Below are positions 31,538 through 39,613 of a DNA stretch of 62,002 nucleotides, piece by piece. The notes under the pieces were generated by a model. It worked only from the letters and a program-made list of their open reading frames with translations. It made no database searches and was not told where the DNA came from. Position numbers and translations under genes: made by a program. The stretch lies in assembly GCA_938021675.1 (NCBI GenBank), contig CALIFY010000002.1:1-62002 (forward strand), read 5' to 3'. The DNA is from an uncultured Acidimicrobiales bacterium. GTDB lineage: Bacteria > Actinomycetota > Acidimicrobiia > Acidimicrobiales > SZUA-35. Positions within the stretch are counted from its first letter, which is position 1; every line of letters starts with the position of its first letter.

Positions 31538-33082
31538 TCAACCGTTGCCGCTGACCTGGTCTTCTCCCGGCGTTGCGTCGGCCGGAGGCGACTGGTTCGA
31601 TTCGCCGTCCTCGCCGGCAGCGCTCTGACCCCCAGTGGACGGTGGGTCGCCGTCGTTGTCGCCGTCGTTGTCGGTTTCTGATTGGCTGTTGTCCGTCCCG
31701 GTCTCGGTGACGTTGTCTGCCGGTGGTTCGCCGTCGGTCTCGGCTTCGCTTGCGAGGGGGGTGCCGGACGCTGGGTCATCGGATTGTTCCGTCTTGTCGA
31801 CGAGAATGGCGGCGACGACATCAGGAATGAGACCCCCAGCATCGAGATGGGTCGTCCACTCTTCGAACTCATCTGTGGTGGGAAGGCGTTCAAGGCTGGC
31901 CCGGAATGCTTGGGTGACCTCAAGGTCGTGCCACGTATCGTTCTTGACCGGGTAGCTGTCGGCTAGGTGGGCGGCGAGAGCCGACCGTGGCGCGCCGGCC
32001 GCGAACTCCTCACGCCAGTGCTCAAGACGCGACGTCGAAGGTTGACGGTCGAGTGCCTGGCGGTACAACAGGTTGATAAACGCGTCGTCATCGAGCTCGC
32101 CCTTGTCGGTGAACTCGCTGCTTTCCAGCAAGAACGCCGACATGTCGGTCGGGTCGCCGCTTTCGATCAACCGTTGCTCCCAGGCCTGGTGCTCATTGAG
32201 CGACGGTCGCCGATCCAAAACTACAGAAAAGGCGCGGAACACCGCTCCGGCCGGATTGCGTCGAGGCTTGGCCATCGTGAGATCGGCAATCAGATCGGCG
32301 GTCTCACCCTGGCCCGTCGCCAAACGGTTCGACCACGCGGCCAGTTCTGTCTCGGTAGCGTCGCGTTTCATCAATTCCTGGTACCACGAGCGCACCTCGG
32401 GCTCGAACTCGGCTCTTGCCTCCGCGGTAGAACCCAGACTGTCGAGAGAAACGACCCGACCGGCATCGACGGCGGCATGGACGGCCGGCGTTGGATTGAT
32501 GGCGCCCCGACCCGGAGGCCGAATCTCAAAGTGCAGATGCGGTGGGGTTGTTTCAGCGTTTCCGGAATCGCCGAGATAGCCGATGACGTCACCGGCTTCG
32601 ACTCGATCACCTACTCGAAGTCGGTTGGCGAGTATCCAACCCTGGGGATTCGAGTTGTCGTCGGTGCCCGGCGAATCGTTGTTGAGATGTAGATACAGGT
32701 ACCGCCATCCGTCGTCGCTCTCCAGTATGACGGTGTTGCCGGCCGTGGTCAGAGCACTTTGTCGATTGTGAGTTATCACGCCGTCGGCGGCGGCGATCAA
32801 CGGCGTCAATCGGTCGGCAAACATGTCGACTCCTTTGTGGGAGCGCGAGCAGCCAGAGCCGCGGCAGGCGCCGAAGGTATCGCTGAACGATGGGTCACCA
32901 GCCACGGGGGAGACAATCGGAGGTGCGTTGTCATCGAGGTCGGCGCCGGCCTCGGTCGGGTGTGCCAACGCTGGCGAAACTGACAGACACAGCGTCGCAA
33001 GTAAAGCGGCAGCCAGCAGGGCCGCCGAACGTCGGATCAGATAGGTGGAGCGGTTGCCGCGAATCTCACGGTTGGTGAACAA
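31538..33082 (-). CDS. secreted M23 peptidase with DUF4214-like repeats
   Basis: 514 residues. A signal peptide (about 1-40) ends SVSPALA. The M23/LytM domain (about 55-195) has zinc ligands His82 and Asp86 (SHKGVDMF) and His184 in the PHLHFEI motif, with catalytic His132 (YLYLHL) and His182. All are present, so it should be an active peptidoglycan endopeptidase. Residues about 225-430 are helical repeats of DUF4214 type (VRSWYQELMKRDATETELAAW, FINLLYRQALDRQPSTSRLEHW). The tail (about 430-514) is an Asp/Glu/Asn/Ser-rich disordered region. The same kind of repeat occurs in the copper-radical oxidase at 15 kb, so it may be a common surface-targeting module of this organism. Confidence 0.85.
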   Translation of the reverse strand: MFTNREIRGNRSTYLIRRSAALLAAALLATLCLSVSPALAHPTEAGADLDDNAPPIVSPVAGDPSFSDTFGACRGSGCSRSHKGVDMFADRLTPLIAAADGVITHNRQSALTTAGNTVILESDDGWRYLYLHLNNDSPGTDDNSNPQGWILANRLRVGDRVEAGDVIGYLGDSGNAETTPPHLHFEIRPPGRGAINPTPAVHAAVDAGRVVSLDSLGSTAEARAEFEPEVRSWYQELMKRDATETELAAWSNRLATGQGETADLIADLTMAKPRRNPAGAVFRAFSVVLDRRPSLNEHQAWEQRLIESGDPTDMSAFLLESSEFTDKGELDDDAFINLLYRQALDRQPSTSRLEHWREEFAAGAPRSALAAHLADSYPVKNDTWHDLEVTQAFRASLERLPTTDEFEEWTTHLDAGGLIPDVVAAILVDKTEQSDDPASGTPLASEAETDGEPPADNVTETGTDNSQSETDNDGDNDGDPPSTGGQSAAGEDGESNQSPPADATPGEDQVSGNG

Positions 33083-33176
33083 GATCGACCTCCCAAAAAG
33101 GTCGACTCCACCAGCCGGTCCGTCACGTTAGTCGCTCGGTGGGAAGTATGCGAGTCTGGGATTCGAGAATCGCGAA

Positions 33177-35510
33177 CTATTCAGAAGATTCGGCGACGGT
33201 GGTAGTCGTCGAATCTGGGTCGGCCTGTTTGCCGACGGTGATCGTTACGGTCGTACCGCCATCAACCATGGTGCCGACGGCTGGGTCGGTGCTCAAGACC
33301 GTGCCGATACCTGGATCGTCCGCCGGTAGGTCCTGGTTAGCGACGGCGGCGACTAGGCCGGCCTCGGTCAACGCTGTCGTAGCGTCGGCTTCGGATTGTC
33401 CGGTGATCTCCGGTATCGCCACTTGCTGAGGGGGGCCGGACGACAGGTACACCAACACCGTTTGGTCGGATGCCAGCATCGATCCCGACGCCGGGTCTGT
33501 TCGGGTTGCCCGCCCGTTTTCGACCGAGTCCGACGGTTCCATCTCGAATTCGATCGAGACGAATCCGGCCTCACTCAGCGCTAGGTCGGCCTCTTCCTGA
33601 GTTTGGTTTGCGATATCGGGAACGGTGAGAGAAACGACCGGTCCTTTGGACACGATCATTTCGACAGACGATCCCTCCTCGAACTCGGAGCCCGCTGCTG
33701 GTGATGTCGAGATGACAATTCCGGTTGGGATCTGGGCATCGTGCTGCAGGGTTTGCACACATTGGACCTGTAGCGCCTTGAGTTCGGCGCACACCGCGGT
33801 TGCCGTCTTGCCTGTCATCTCCGGGAGGTTCGCCGTTCTCGGGATGAAGAGTGTTACCGACAACGGCACGGTTACCGCTCCGCCGGCATCGGGGGTCTGC
33901 TGGGCGACGACGCCGGCTTGGGCGCCCGGAATTATCCGGCCAACAACGTTTACCCCAAGGCCAAGGTCGGTCAGCTGACGGGTAGCAGCGTCGACGTCGA
34001 CACCGACGAGATCTGGAACGATCACCCGTGCCGCGGTCGTGGTCGTCTCCTCTTGCGGCGCCTCGGTGGTTGTGGTTGCCGCCGCGTCATCCATCGCGTC
34101 GGCTGCCGTCGTCGGATCATCGCCCGATCCGTCGTCGGTGTTCAGCGACGACGGATCGGTGACCGCCGGAAGTACCGGCGCGTCGTCGGTCGCTTCGTTG
34201 CGGTTGAACCGGTTTACGGTCAGAACAGCGACAAGACCGAGCACGCCGACCATGATCATGGCCGCGGCGACCAAGAAGGCCGGAGACCTCGTGGCTTTCG
34301 GTGTGTCGTCACCTCGATGGCCGGCTCGGCTTGAAATCTCGCTGGCGTTTACCGACGGATCGCTTGGCAACGAGGTAAACACCGCAGTGCCGTCGGAGAC
34401 GGCGGGTATCGGTCCGGTCTGGGGTTGAGCGCCGAAGGCCGCATCGCCGTACTGGGTAGGTCTGGCCGGGGCCGAAGGCCTCGGAGCCAGTGGCGGACCG
34501 TTTGTTGTTAGTGTGTTCGGGGCGGACGCAGACGTTACCGGAATGGCTTCGGTGGCCGTCCCGACTGGCGAGTCGGTTGCGATCGAACCGCTGTGGCCCG
34601 CTGGTAACAGGTCTGCCAGGGTGGTGGCGCCGGCTACACCGACGGCAGGGAGAGCCGAAGTGGTTGCGTGTAGCACAGAGGGGCCATCGCCCGGTCGGTG
34701 CTGGCGGGCGACGTGGCGTAGTTCATCAGCGAATTCGCTCGCCGACTGCGGGCGGTCGATCGGGTCTCTCGATAGTGCCGCTTTGAGAAATACGCTCAGT
34801 TCGGACGGGCCGCGATCGGGGTCGAGGTCGGGCGGCAACTCGTGTCCCAGGCGGAGAAGCAGTGCATCCATCGTGTCCTGCCCTGGTCGCCAAAACGGCG
34901 CACGTCCGTCGACCATCTGGAAAAGCGTGGAGGCCAGGGAGTACAAATCGCTTCGCTCGTCCCATCGGCCATCGAAACCTTCAGGCGGCGTGTGGACGGC
35001 CTCGCGTACCTCGGTGCTCGCTGAGCCGTCGGACAGCGCGGCGATGGCGAAACCGTTGAGACGGGGGACCATCCCACTCATGGCGACGTTCTCAGGACGA
35101 ACGTCGTAGTGGAGCAGCCCTGCTCGATGCGCCTGTTCTAGGCCATCGCAAAGTTGCAGCGTCGCTTCGATCGCATCGGGCCATGTCATCGGCCCGTTCA
35201 GCTCAAGGTGCTCGGCGAGGTCTATACCGTCGACCTGCTCGCTGACCAGATACGGCTCCCGGTCCGCTGTTACTCCAGCGTCGAACACGGTGACGACGTT
35301 TGGATGAGCGGAAACGCGGCCGAGGATGCGGGCCCGACGGTCGAACGAGGTGCGGTCGGCCCCACCACCGATGGGCGGCGCCACGACAACTGTGACGCGC
35401 CGATCGAGCTTCAGATCGGTTGCAAGGTATACCGTACTTCCGCCCCGCTGCCGAAGTGCTTCCACTCCGGTTAGGTGCGGTATTTTCCGCGCTCCGCCAT
35501 TCATGGTCAT
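33177..35510 (-). CDS. PASTA-domain pseudokinase (PknB-like, catalytically degenerate)
   Basis: 777 residues. The kinase-like domain (about 12-275) keeps HPNVV (69-73), HYD (134-136) with Asn141, and the PPE...SDLYSL segments. However, the beta-3 Lys is replaced (DRRVTVVV, Val42), the helix-C Glu is Arg, and DFG reads GFA (153-155). A linker rich in Thr/Pro/Ala follows, then a transmembrane helix (about 409-430, FLVAAAMIMVGVLGLVAVL). Four extracellular PASTA repeats start at about 493 with VPDLVG, LPEMTG, VPDIAN and IPEITG. PASTA domains sense muropeptides or lipid II. Lacking the nucleotide-handling residues, this chain probably acts as a scaffold or receptor. Its start overlaps the stop of the EEP-family gene by one base. 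Confidence 0.88.
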   Translation of the reverse strand: MTMNGGARKIPHLTGVEALRQRGGSTVYLATDLKLDRRVTVVVAPPIGGGADRTSFDRRARILGRVSAHPNVVTVFDAGVTADREPYLVSEQVDGIDLAEHLELNGPMTWPDAIEATLQLCDGLEQAHRAGLLHYDVRPENVAMSGMVPRLNGFAIAALSDGSASTEVREAVHTPPEGFDGRWDERSDLYSLASTLFQMVDGRAPFWRPGQDTMDALLLRLGHELPPDLDPDRGPSELSVFLKAALSRDPIDRPQSASEFADELRHVARQHRPGDGPSVLHATTSALPAVGVAGATTLADLLPAGHSGSIATDSPVGTATEAIPVTSASAPNTLTTNGPPLAPRPSAPARPTQYGDAAFGAQPQTGPIPAVSDGTAVFTSLPSDPSVNASEISSRAGHRGDDTPKATRSPAFLVAAAMIMVGVLGLVAVLTVNRFNRNEATDDAPVLPAVTDPSSLNTDDGSGDDPTTAADAMDDAAATTTTEAPQEETTTTAARVIVPDLVGVDVDAATRQLTDLGLGVNVVGRIIPGAQAGVVAQQTPDAGGAVTVPLSVTLFIPRTANLPEMTGKTATAVCAELKALQVQCVQTLQHDAQIPTGIVISTSPAAGSEFEEGSSVEMIVSKGPVVSLTVPDIANQTQEEADLALSEAGFVSIEFEMEPSDSVENGRATRTDPASGSMLASDQTVLVYLSSGPPQQVAIPEITGQSEADATTALTEAGLVAAVANQDLPADDPGIGTVLSTDPAVGTMVDGGTTVTITVGKQADPDSTTTTVAESSE

Positions 35511-36265
35511 CAGTCTGTCATGGTTCGCCGTTTCTCGATAGAAAAATCGAATTCGACGTCTCCTGAAAGAGCGTAGTGATCTGAGAGGTGGAACGCTCCG
35601 GCGTCGCGGTCATTCCATGCTGGTCGGCACGGCTCGACGTGAACCGTAGGATTTTCCACTCGGATGCTGCCGGCGTTGAACCACCTGGTAAAGAACGCGG
35701 TGAACTTCGGGCCGGTCGCCCGAAACCGATTCCGGCGGCTGTCCCAGGTCGGGTTCGGTGGTCGCCTAACACAAAGCCCGAGTTCGGCGATGGCCGGCTC
35801 CTCGTCGAGACGGGTATTGGTGTCGCCCACGATCAGCAACGCAGCCGACGGCGAAGCGTCAACCACCGCTGACAGTTGTTCTACGCGCTCATCGGCGGCA
35901 GCCGCTCCCGGTGCTAAGTGAACGTTCGCAATCGTCAGATCGTGCTCTGGCAGCGTGGTGAGCAGGGCCCAGTTCCCGGTCACCTGATGGGTAATGGGTG
36001 AATCGAGCAGCGAGTGATCGACCAATGTCGCCAATCGTCCGCTGTGGGTCTGCGGGTTCGACTGGATCATGCCATGAGTCTCGACGAAGGGAACCACATC
36101 CGGCAGCTCCTGAAAGAGCACCAGCTCTGGGGAATGATCGGCTACGGCTCGGCTGACCGCAGTGAGGCTGTCATCCTGACCCCATTGACGTGGCGCCGCT
36201 GCAGGTCGTTCAAGCATGGCGAGATTCCACGTCAAGAACGAAACGGGTGGGGCGGAGAGCGTCAC
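35510..36265 (-). CDS. endonuclease/exonuclease/phosphatase (EEP) family protein
   Basis: 251 residues. EEP-fold motifs are FLTWNLAM (N-terminal Asn), VLFQELPDV (metal-binding Glu), TIANVHLAPGAAAADERVEQL, LLIVGDTNTR and the C-terminal HLSDHYALSGDVEF. The metal-binding and catalytic residues of the family are all present. Members cleave phosphodiesters in nucleic acids, phospholipids or inositol phosphates; no signal peptide is seen here. The stop shares one base with the start of the PASTA pseudokinase gene, so the two are translationally coupled. That pairing is uncommon. Confidence 0.85.
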   Translation of the reverse strand: MTLSAPPVSFLTWNLAMLERPAAAPRQWGQDDSLTAVSRAVADHSPELVLFQELPDVVPFVETHGMIQSNPQTHSGRLATLVDHSLLDSPITHQVTGNWALLTTLPEHDLTIANVHLAPGAAAADERVEQLSAVVDASPSAALLIVGDTNTRLDEEPAIAELGLCVRRPPNPTWDSRRNRFRATGPKFTAFFTRWFNAGSIRVENPTVHVEPCRPAWNDRDAGAFHLSDHYALSGDVEFDFSIEKRRTMTD

Positions 36266-36310
36266 GTCTTAGCGGAACTCGATGACGTCAGCGACTGATC
36301 TTGTTGGTAT

Positions 36311-37384
36311 TCATTGGTCGAGTGACGCAATGCGCAAGTTGATATCGGGATGGCTCGAAAGAATGCTGCGGAACACGCTTTCGGTGTGGGGCGACCGTAC
36401 CCCGAGCGCTGCCACCTCGTGAGCGAGACCAGGGCGGGACGTTGTGTCTCGGAGGGTCGTCAACGCGGTGATGACGGAGGCCGCCCCCACCAACCTGACC
36501 GCTCCGATGTCGGCCCGGTATTCCCGTCGCCGGCTTGACCACATCACGACGAGGCCGGCTGGAAGTCCTACCGTGTACTGCAGAACCGTCGTTCCGATTC
36601 GCAGGCTGGAGTCGCCGCCCTTTTTCGCCACGAACCTGAGGGCCGCAGCAGCGAGCCGGGGCGGCCCAACAACAATGGTGTTGAACACACCCTGAATCAG
36701 GGTGGTAGTCACCATGTCGCCGTTGCCGATGTGGGCAATCTCATGGGCCAACACCGCCGTGAGGGCCTGTTTGGGCATCTGTTCTAGCAAGCCGTCGCTA
36801 ACCGCCACCATGGCAGCGTTGCGGCTCCGGCCAGTGGCGAAGGCATTGAGGGTGGGGGAGGGGTAGACCGCTACCTCGGGGTGTGGGATTCCGGCGCCAT
36901 CGGCCAAACGGCCGACGATGTCGACCAGCCATTCGTCGGTAGGAGCCGTGACGGACCTGTCCGTGTTTCTGCCGTCGGAGGCGGTGTCCTCCGAACTGGT
37001 TGCTAACTCTGGCACCGCAACGACCTTGGCGCCGGTGACCCGCAGGGCGATCGATTTTGACCAATGGAGCGAGACGATACCTCCGATGAGTCCGACGATC
37101 ATCACGGTGAATCCGATTGCTGCCGCCACACCGAACGGCGCCCCCACGATGGAGATTCCGGTGGTGACGGTCACCCCGATGGCGGCAGCCACCGCCAGGG
37201 CGAGGGCTCCGCGGATGAGTTGCGTCCTCCGACCGCCGGTTGCATCGAACCCGTCGCCGAGATCACCGATGGTAAATGGCGTGGTGTTGGCTGCCGCGCT
37301 GACTCGATCGGTCCACTTGAGCCCATCCCAATACCGGAGTCCAACCGTGCCCGACGGATCGGGATACCAACCACTTTCGGCCAT
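36311..37384 (-). CDS. M48 (HtpX-like) membrane metalloprotease with N-terminal DUF2510
   Basis: 357 residues from the ATG at 37384 (another ATG lies nine bases earlier). An N-terminal DUF2510 module (about 2-26, GWYPDPSGTVGLRYWDGLKWT) precedes two hydrophobic segments (about 58-110). The M48 domain has the zinc motif HEIAH at 214-218, the third ligand in REYRAD, and TLNAFATGR, typical of HtpX/Ste24 enzymes. HtpX-type proteases degrade misfolded membrane proteins with the active site in the cytoplasm. The DUF2510 fusion is an actinobacterial variant. It is a separate unit from the EEP gene, 45 bases away. Confidence 0.88.
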   Translation of the reverse strand: MAESGWYPDPSGTVGLRYWDGLKWTDRVSAAANTTPFTIGDLGDGFDATGGRRTQLIRGALALAVAAAIGVTVTTGISIVGAPFGVAAAIGFTVMIVGLIGGIVSLHWSKSIALRVTGAKVVAVPELATSSEDTASDGRNTDRSVTAPTDEWLVDIVGRLADGAGIPHPEVAVYPSPTLNAFATGRSRNAAMVAVSDGLLEQMPKQALTAVLAHEIAHIGNGDMVTTTLIQGVFNTIVVGPPRLAAAALRFVAKKGGDSSLRIGTTVLQYTVGLPAGLVVMWSSRRREYRADIGAVRLVGAASVITALTTLRDTTSRPGLAHEVAALGVRSPHTESVFRSILSSHPDINLRIASLDQ

Positions 37385-37393
37385 GTTCCGCAC

Positions 37394-37733
37394 TTTCTGT
37401 GACTTCCACCACAGTCTGGTGGACTACTTCGATCACAATCGCACTACACGAACTGGGCTCGACCGAGAGCGATTCCCCGTTTATGGCAACCTCGGCCTTT
37501 TTGGCAATTCTCGTGACCCAGAGCCAGTCCATACGGGGACAACAGCTTCGGCGAGCTTAACCGGAGGAATTCCCAAGGCGAAACCCCCGATCACAAAACA
37601 TTGGTCACGGTTCGTTGGGTCTCACCGGGGGACCGACGCGTAGGCGGGGCGGCTTATTGCCCGGCGACGGATCGTGACTAAGGTGGCCTTCGGCTTTATA
37701 CGGCCGCCGCAACAGTTCACACACGCAGGTTCC
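37394..37733 (+). other. 340-base divergent intergenic region, possibly a structured leader
   Basis: It lies between the M48 protease start and the unknown membrane protein. From about 37545 to 37700 the plus strand is rich in short G- and C-blocks with complementary partners (GGAGGAATTCCC, GAAACCCCC, TGGGTCTCACCGGGGGACC, GGCGGGGCGG...GCCCGGCG). The layout is reminiscent of riboswitch leaders upstream of actinobacterial envelope genes. I could not assign it to a known class, and no coding frame looks convincing. Confidence 0.3.
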
Positions 37734-38639
37734 ATGACATCTTCTTCGTTTTCACCCGATCGTCGGGTTCGCTTTCGCGACCGTGTGACCGGCTCTCGTG
37801 TCGGTCGACGCCACCGTCGCGACCGTGGATCGCTGGCAGAATGTACAGACAAGCTGGTGTCGTTCCTCGTTCGACGGTGGTTGGCGGCCCGGCGAGCGTC
37901 GCGCTACGAGCATCTGAGACTCGGAGAGCATGCCGAGGCCGAGATCGAATCCCATCTGCATCAAGCGGTTTCCAACGAGCACGTCGAGTGGACATACCGT
38001 CAGCGACTGTCGTCGCTTGTCACTGTTCTCTGGGGCAACTCGTTGGTTAATAAGCTCGCCGACAGGGCCGGTTCGTTCCGGGCGCTCGCCTTGTTTGGTG
38101 CTGTAGCGGCTGGGCCGGTTGCGGTCCTGGGTATCGAGAGTGGTGTGGCCAGTGGAAGTATGTTGCGTGAACCGCAGTTCGGCGCGCTTTTTGCCGTTGC
38201 GGTCTGCCTGCTTTGGCTTACGGTCGACTTGCTTCGGACGGGCTCGCTCGTCTCGACGGCAAGGCGGCCGCACCTGTCGGTACTCGGGCTTGTTGGCTCG
38301 ATGACGGTAATTTCGACCGGCCGTGTTGGTTTCGACGGCACCATGCTCTCACCGGTAGCGATGTTGGGTCTGGTGCTCTGCGTCGCCGGGTTGATCGTGC
38401 TGGTCGTCGGAGACCTGCTGCGGAATATCCTTATCGATATTGCTGGACGCGCGCTGTCGGCACTTGGCGCCATGAGTTTCGTTGCCGCCACCATCGATTC
38501 TCTTGTCTCGAGTCGAGCCGCCAACGGCCTGGCCGTGCTCAGTCTGGCAGCGATCGCTGCTTCTCTAGCCGGCTATGGCCTGGCCGAAGGGTACGGGGTT
38601 TCCCGACGACTCCGACTCCTCAGGTCATTGCTCCGGTGA
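37734..38639 (+). CDS. unknown polytopic membrane protein
   Basis: 301 residues from the ATG at 37734 with GCAGG upstream; an in-frame GTG at 37674 would add 20 residues. The N-terminal 100 residues are highly basic and helical (RRVRFRDRVTGSRVGRRHRRD, ...ARRASRYEHLRLGEHAEAEIESHLHQ). About six hydrophobic segments follow and a basic end (GVSRRLRLLRSLLR). I do not recognise the family. A cytoplasmic nucleic-acid-binding or coiled-coil head on a membrane anchor is possible. The gene is divergent from the M48 protease and convergent with the winged-helix regulator. Confidence 0.75.
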   Translation: MTSSSFSPDRRVRFRDRVTGSRVGRRHRRDRGSLAECTDKLVSFLVRRWLAARRASRYEHLRLGEHAEAEIESHLHQAVSNEHVEWTYRQRLSSLVTVLWGNSLVNKLADRAGSFRALALFGAVAAGPVAVLGIESGVASGSMLREPQFGALFAVAVCLLWLTVDLLRTGSLVSTARRPHLSVLGLVGSMTVISTGRVGFDGTMLSPVAMLGLVLCVAGLIVLVVGDLLRNILIDIAGRALSALGAMSFVAATIDSLVSSRAANGLAVLSLAAIAASLAGYGLAEGYGVSRRLRLLRSLLR

Positions 38640-38673
38640 GCGGGCGACGACCGTTCTGGCTCGTTTGTATCCC

Positions 38674-39006
38674 TCAGGCGGGACGGGTTTGCCTCCTGGC
38701 GGCGATTACTTGTGTCAGACGATCGACGGTGTCGCGGAGCTGGTCGGTTATCGCGGCCAGCTCTTGGACGCCAACGTCGGTGATCGAATAGACAAGCGCT
38801 GGGCGGCCAATACCGCTGTCACGCTTTCGGGAAACGAGCAATCCTCGATCGGCCAAGACCGGAACCCGACGGTATGCCGTCGATTTCGGGACTCGGCCCA
38901 TCTTGGACAATTGCTCGATGCTAAATTGACCTCGGGCGGCTGCTTCGAGCAGCCACAGGTCGTACTCGTCGAGTGATCCAGTAGCCATCGGGTCAGATCC
39001 TACCAT
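38674..39006 (-). CDS. winged-helix transcriptional regulator (PadR/MarR-like)
   Basis: 110 residues from the ATG at 39006, which has GGAG seven bases upstream; an internal ATG lies at 38988. The frame is open much further upstream, but that part shows no protein-like pattern. Motifs are DLWLLEAAARGQFSIEQLSKMG, the recognition helix VPKSTAYRRVPVLADRGLLVS, the wing GIGRPALVYSITDVG and a C-terminal helix (LRDTVDRLTQVIAARRQ) that may dimerise. The target is unknown. It is followed by a convergent membrane protein gene and preceded by a 600-base gap. Confidence 0.75.
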   Translation of the reverse strand: MVGSDPMATGSLDEYDLWLLEAAARGQFSIEQLSKMGRVPKSTAYRRVPVLADRGLLVSRKRDSGIGRPALVYSITDVGVQELAAITDQLRDTVDRLTQVIAARRQTRPA

Positions 39007-39613
39007 TTCGGTTCTCCATGCAGCTGGCAGCTTGGACGCGAGGTTCCGTCCTGATGTTTCTTGGGGGTTTACTGTGCTCTGCTCATCGCTGGTGTGGTGG
39101 GGCACGCTGGTGATGAGCATGTGGTCTACGCCTAGTGTCGGAGTAGTTATTAGGGGAGCCTCGCATGTGCATTGTGCGACTCTGCGTTGGATGTTTGGTG
39201 CCCTTACGGAGTAGTGTCTTCTAAACGCAACACGCAGTAAGCAGCGTGTCCATTCATGTCGGCCATATGTCTCGGCTATGCGTGCGGTTTTGCACGTCGG
39301 CCGTGCGAGTTGGCAACGCATAGCGAGCCACCATTTGTGTGGCTTTCCGGCGAGCGGTGTTCTTCGGGGAGAGTGTTTACCGATCCGTGGCCCTTTCGTT
39401 GAATGGGTATGGGGGGTAAAGGGTGTAATTGCCCAAGAAGGTATCGGCGCCTCGGTGGTCGCGGTGTCGACGTGCATGACTGAGCACGTTGGGCCTGGTG
39501 GGAGGACTGCTACCCATAAACATCGCGGTGTTTCTGGGTGTTTGTATTTCTTTCTTTATGGGAAGATCGACCTGGTCAACGATTCTGGTAGAGAGGTATC
39601 CTGACGCCTTCTT
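39007..39613. other. 607-base stretch without a convincing gene
   Basis: It separates the winged-helix regulator from the divergent OmpA-BMP fusion gene. It is less GC-rich than its surroundings, especially 39490-39600. Open frames here are short and have no recognisable motif. It must contain the promoters of both flanking genes. GAGAGG at about 39592 is too far from the ATG at 39614 to be a clear ribosome site. I see nothing else. Confidence 0.35.

Noticed and set aside
39278-39604. Plus-strand open frame of 108 codons in the 39.0-39.6 kb gap
   Set aside because: No ribosome site, no domain pattern, and mixed composition; it looks like chance.
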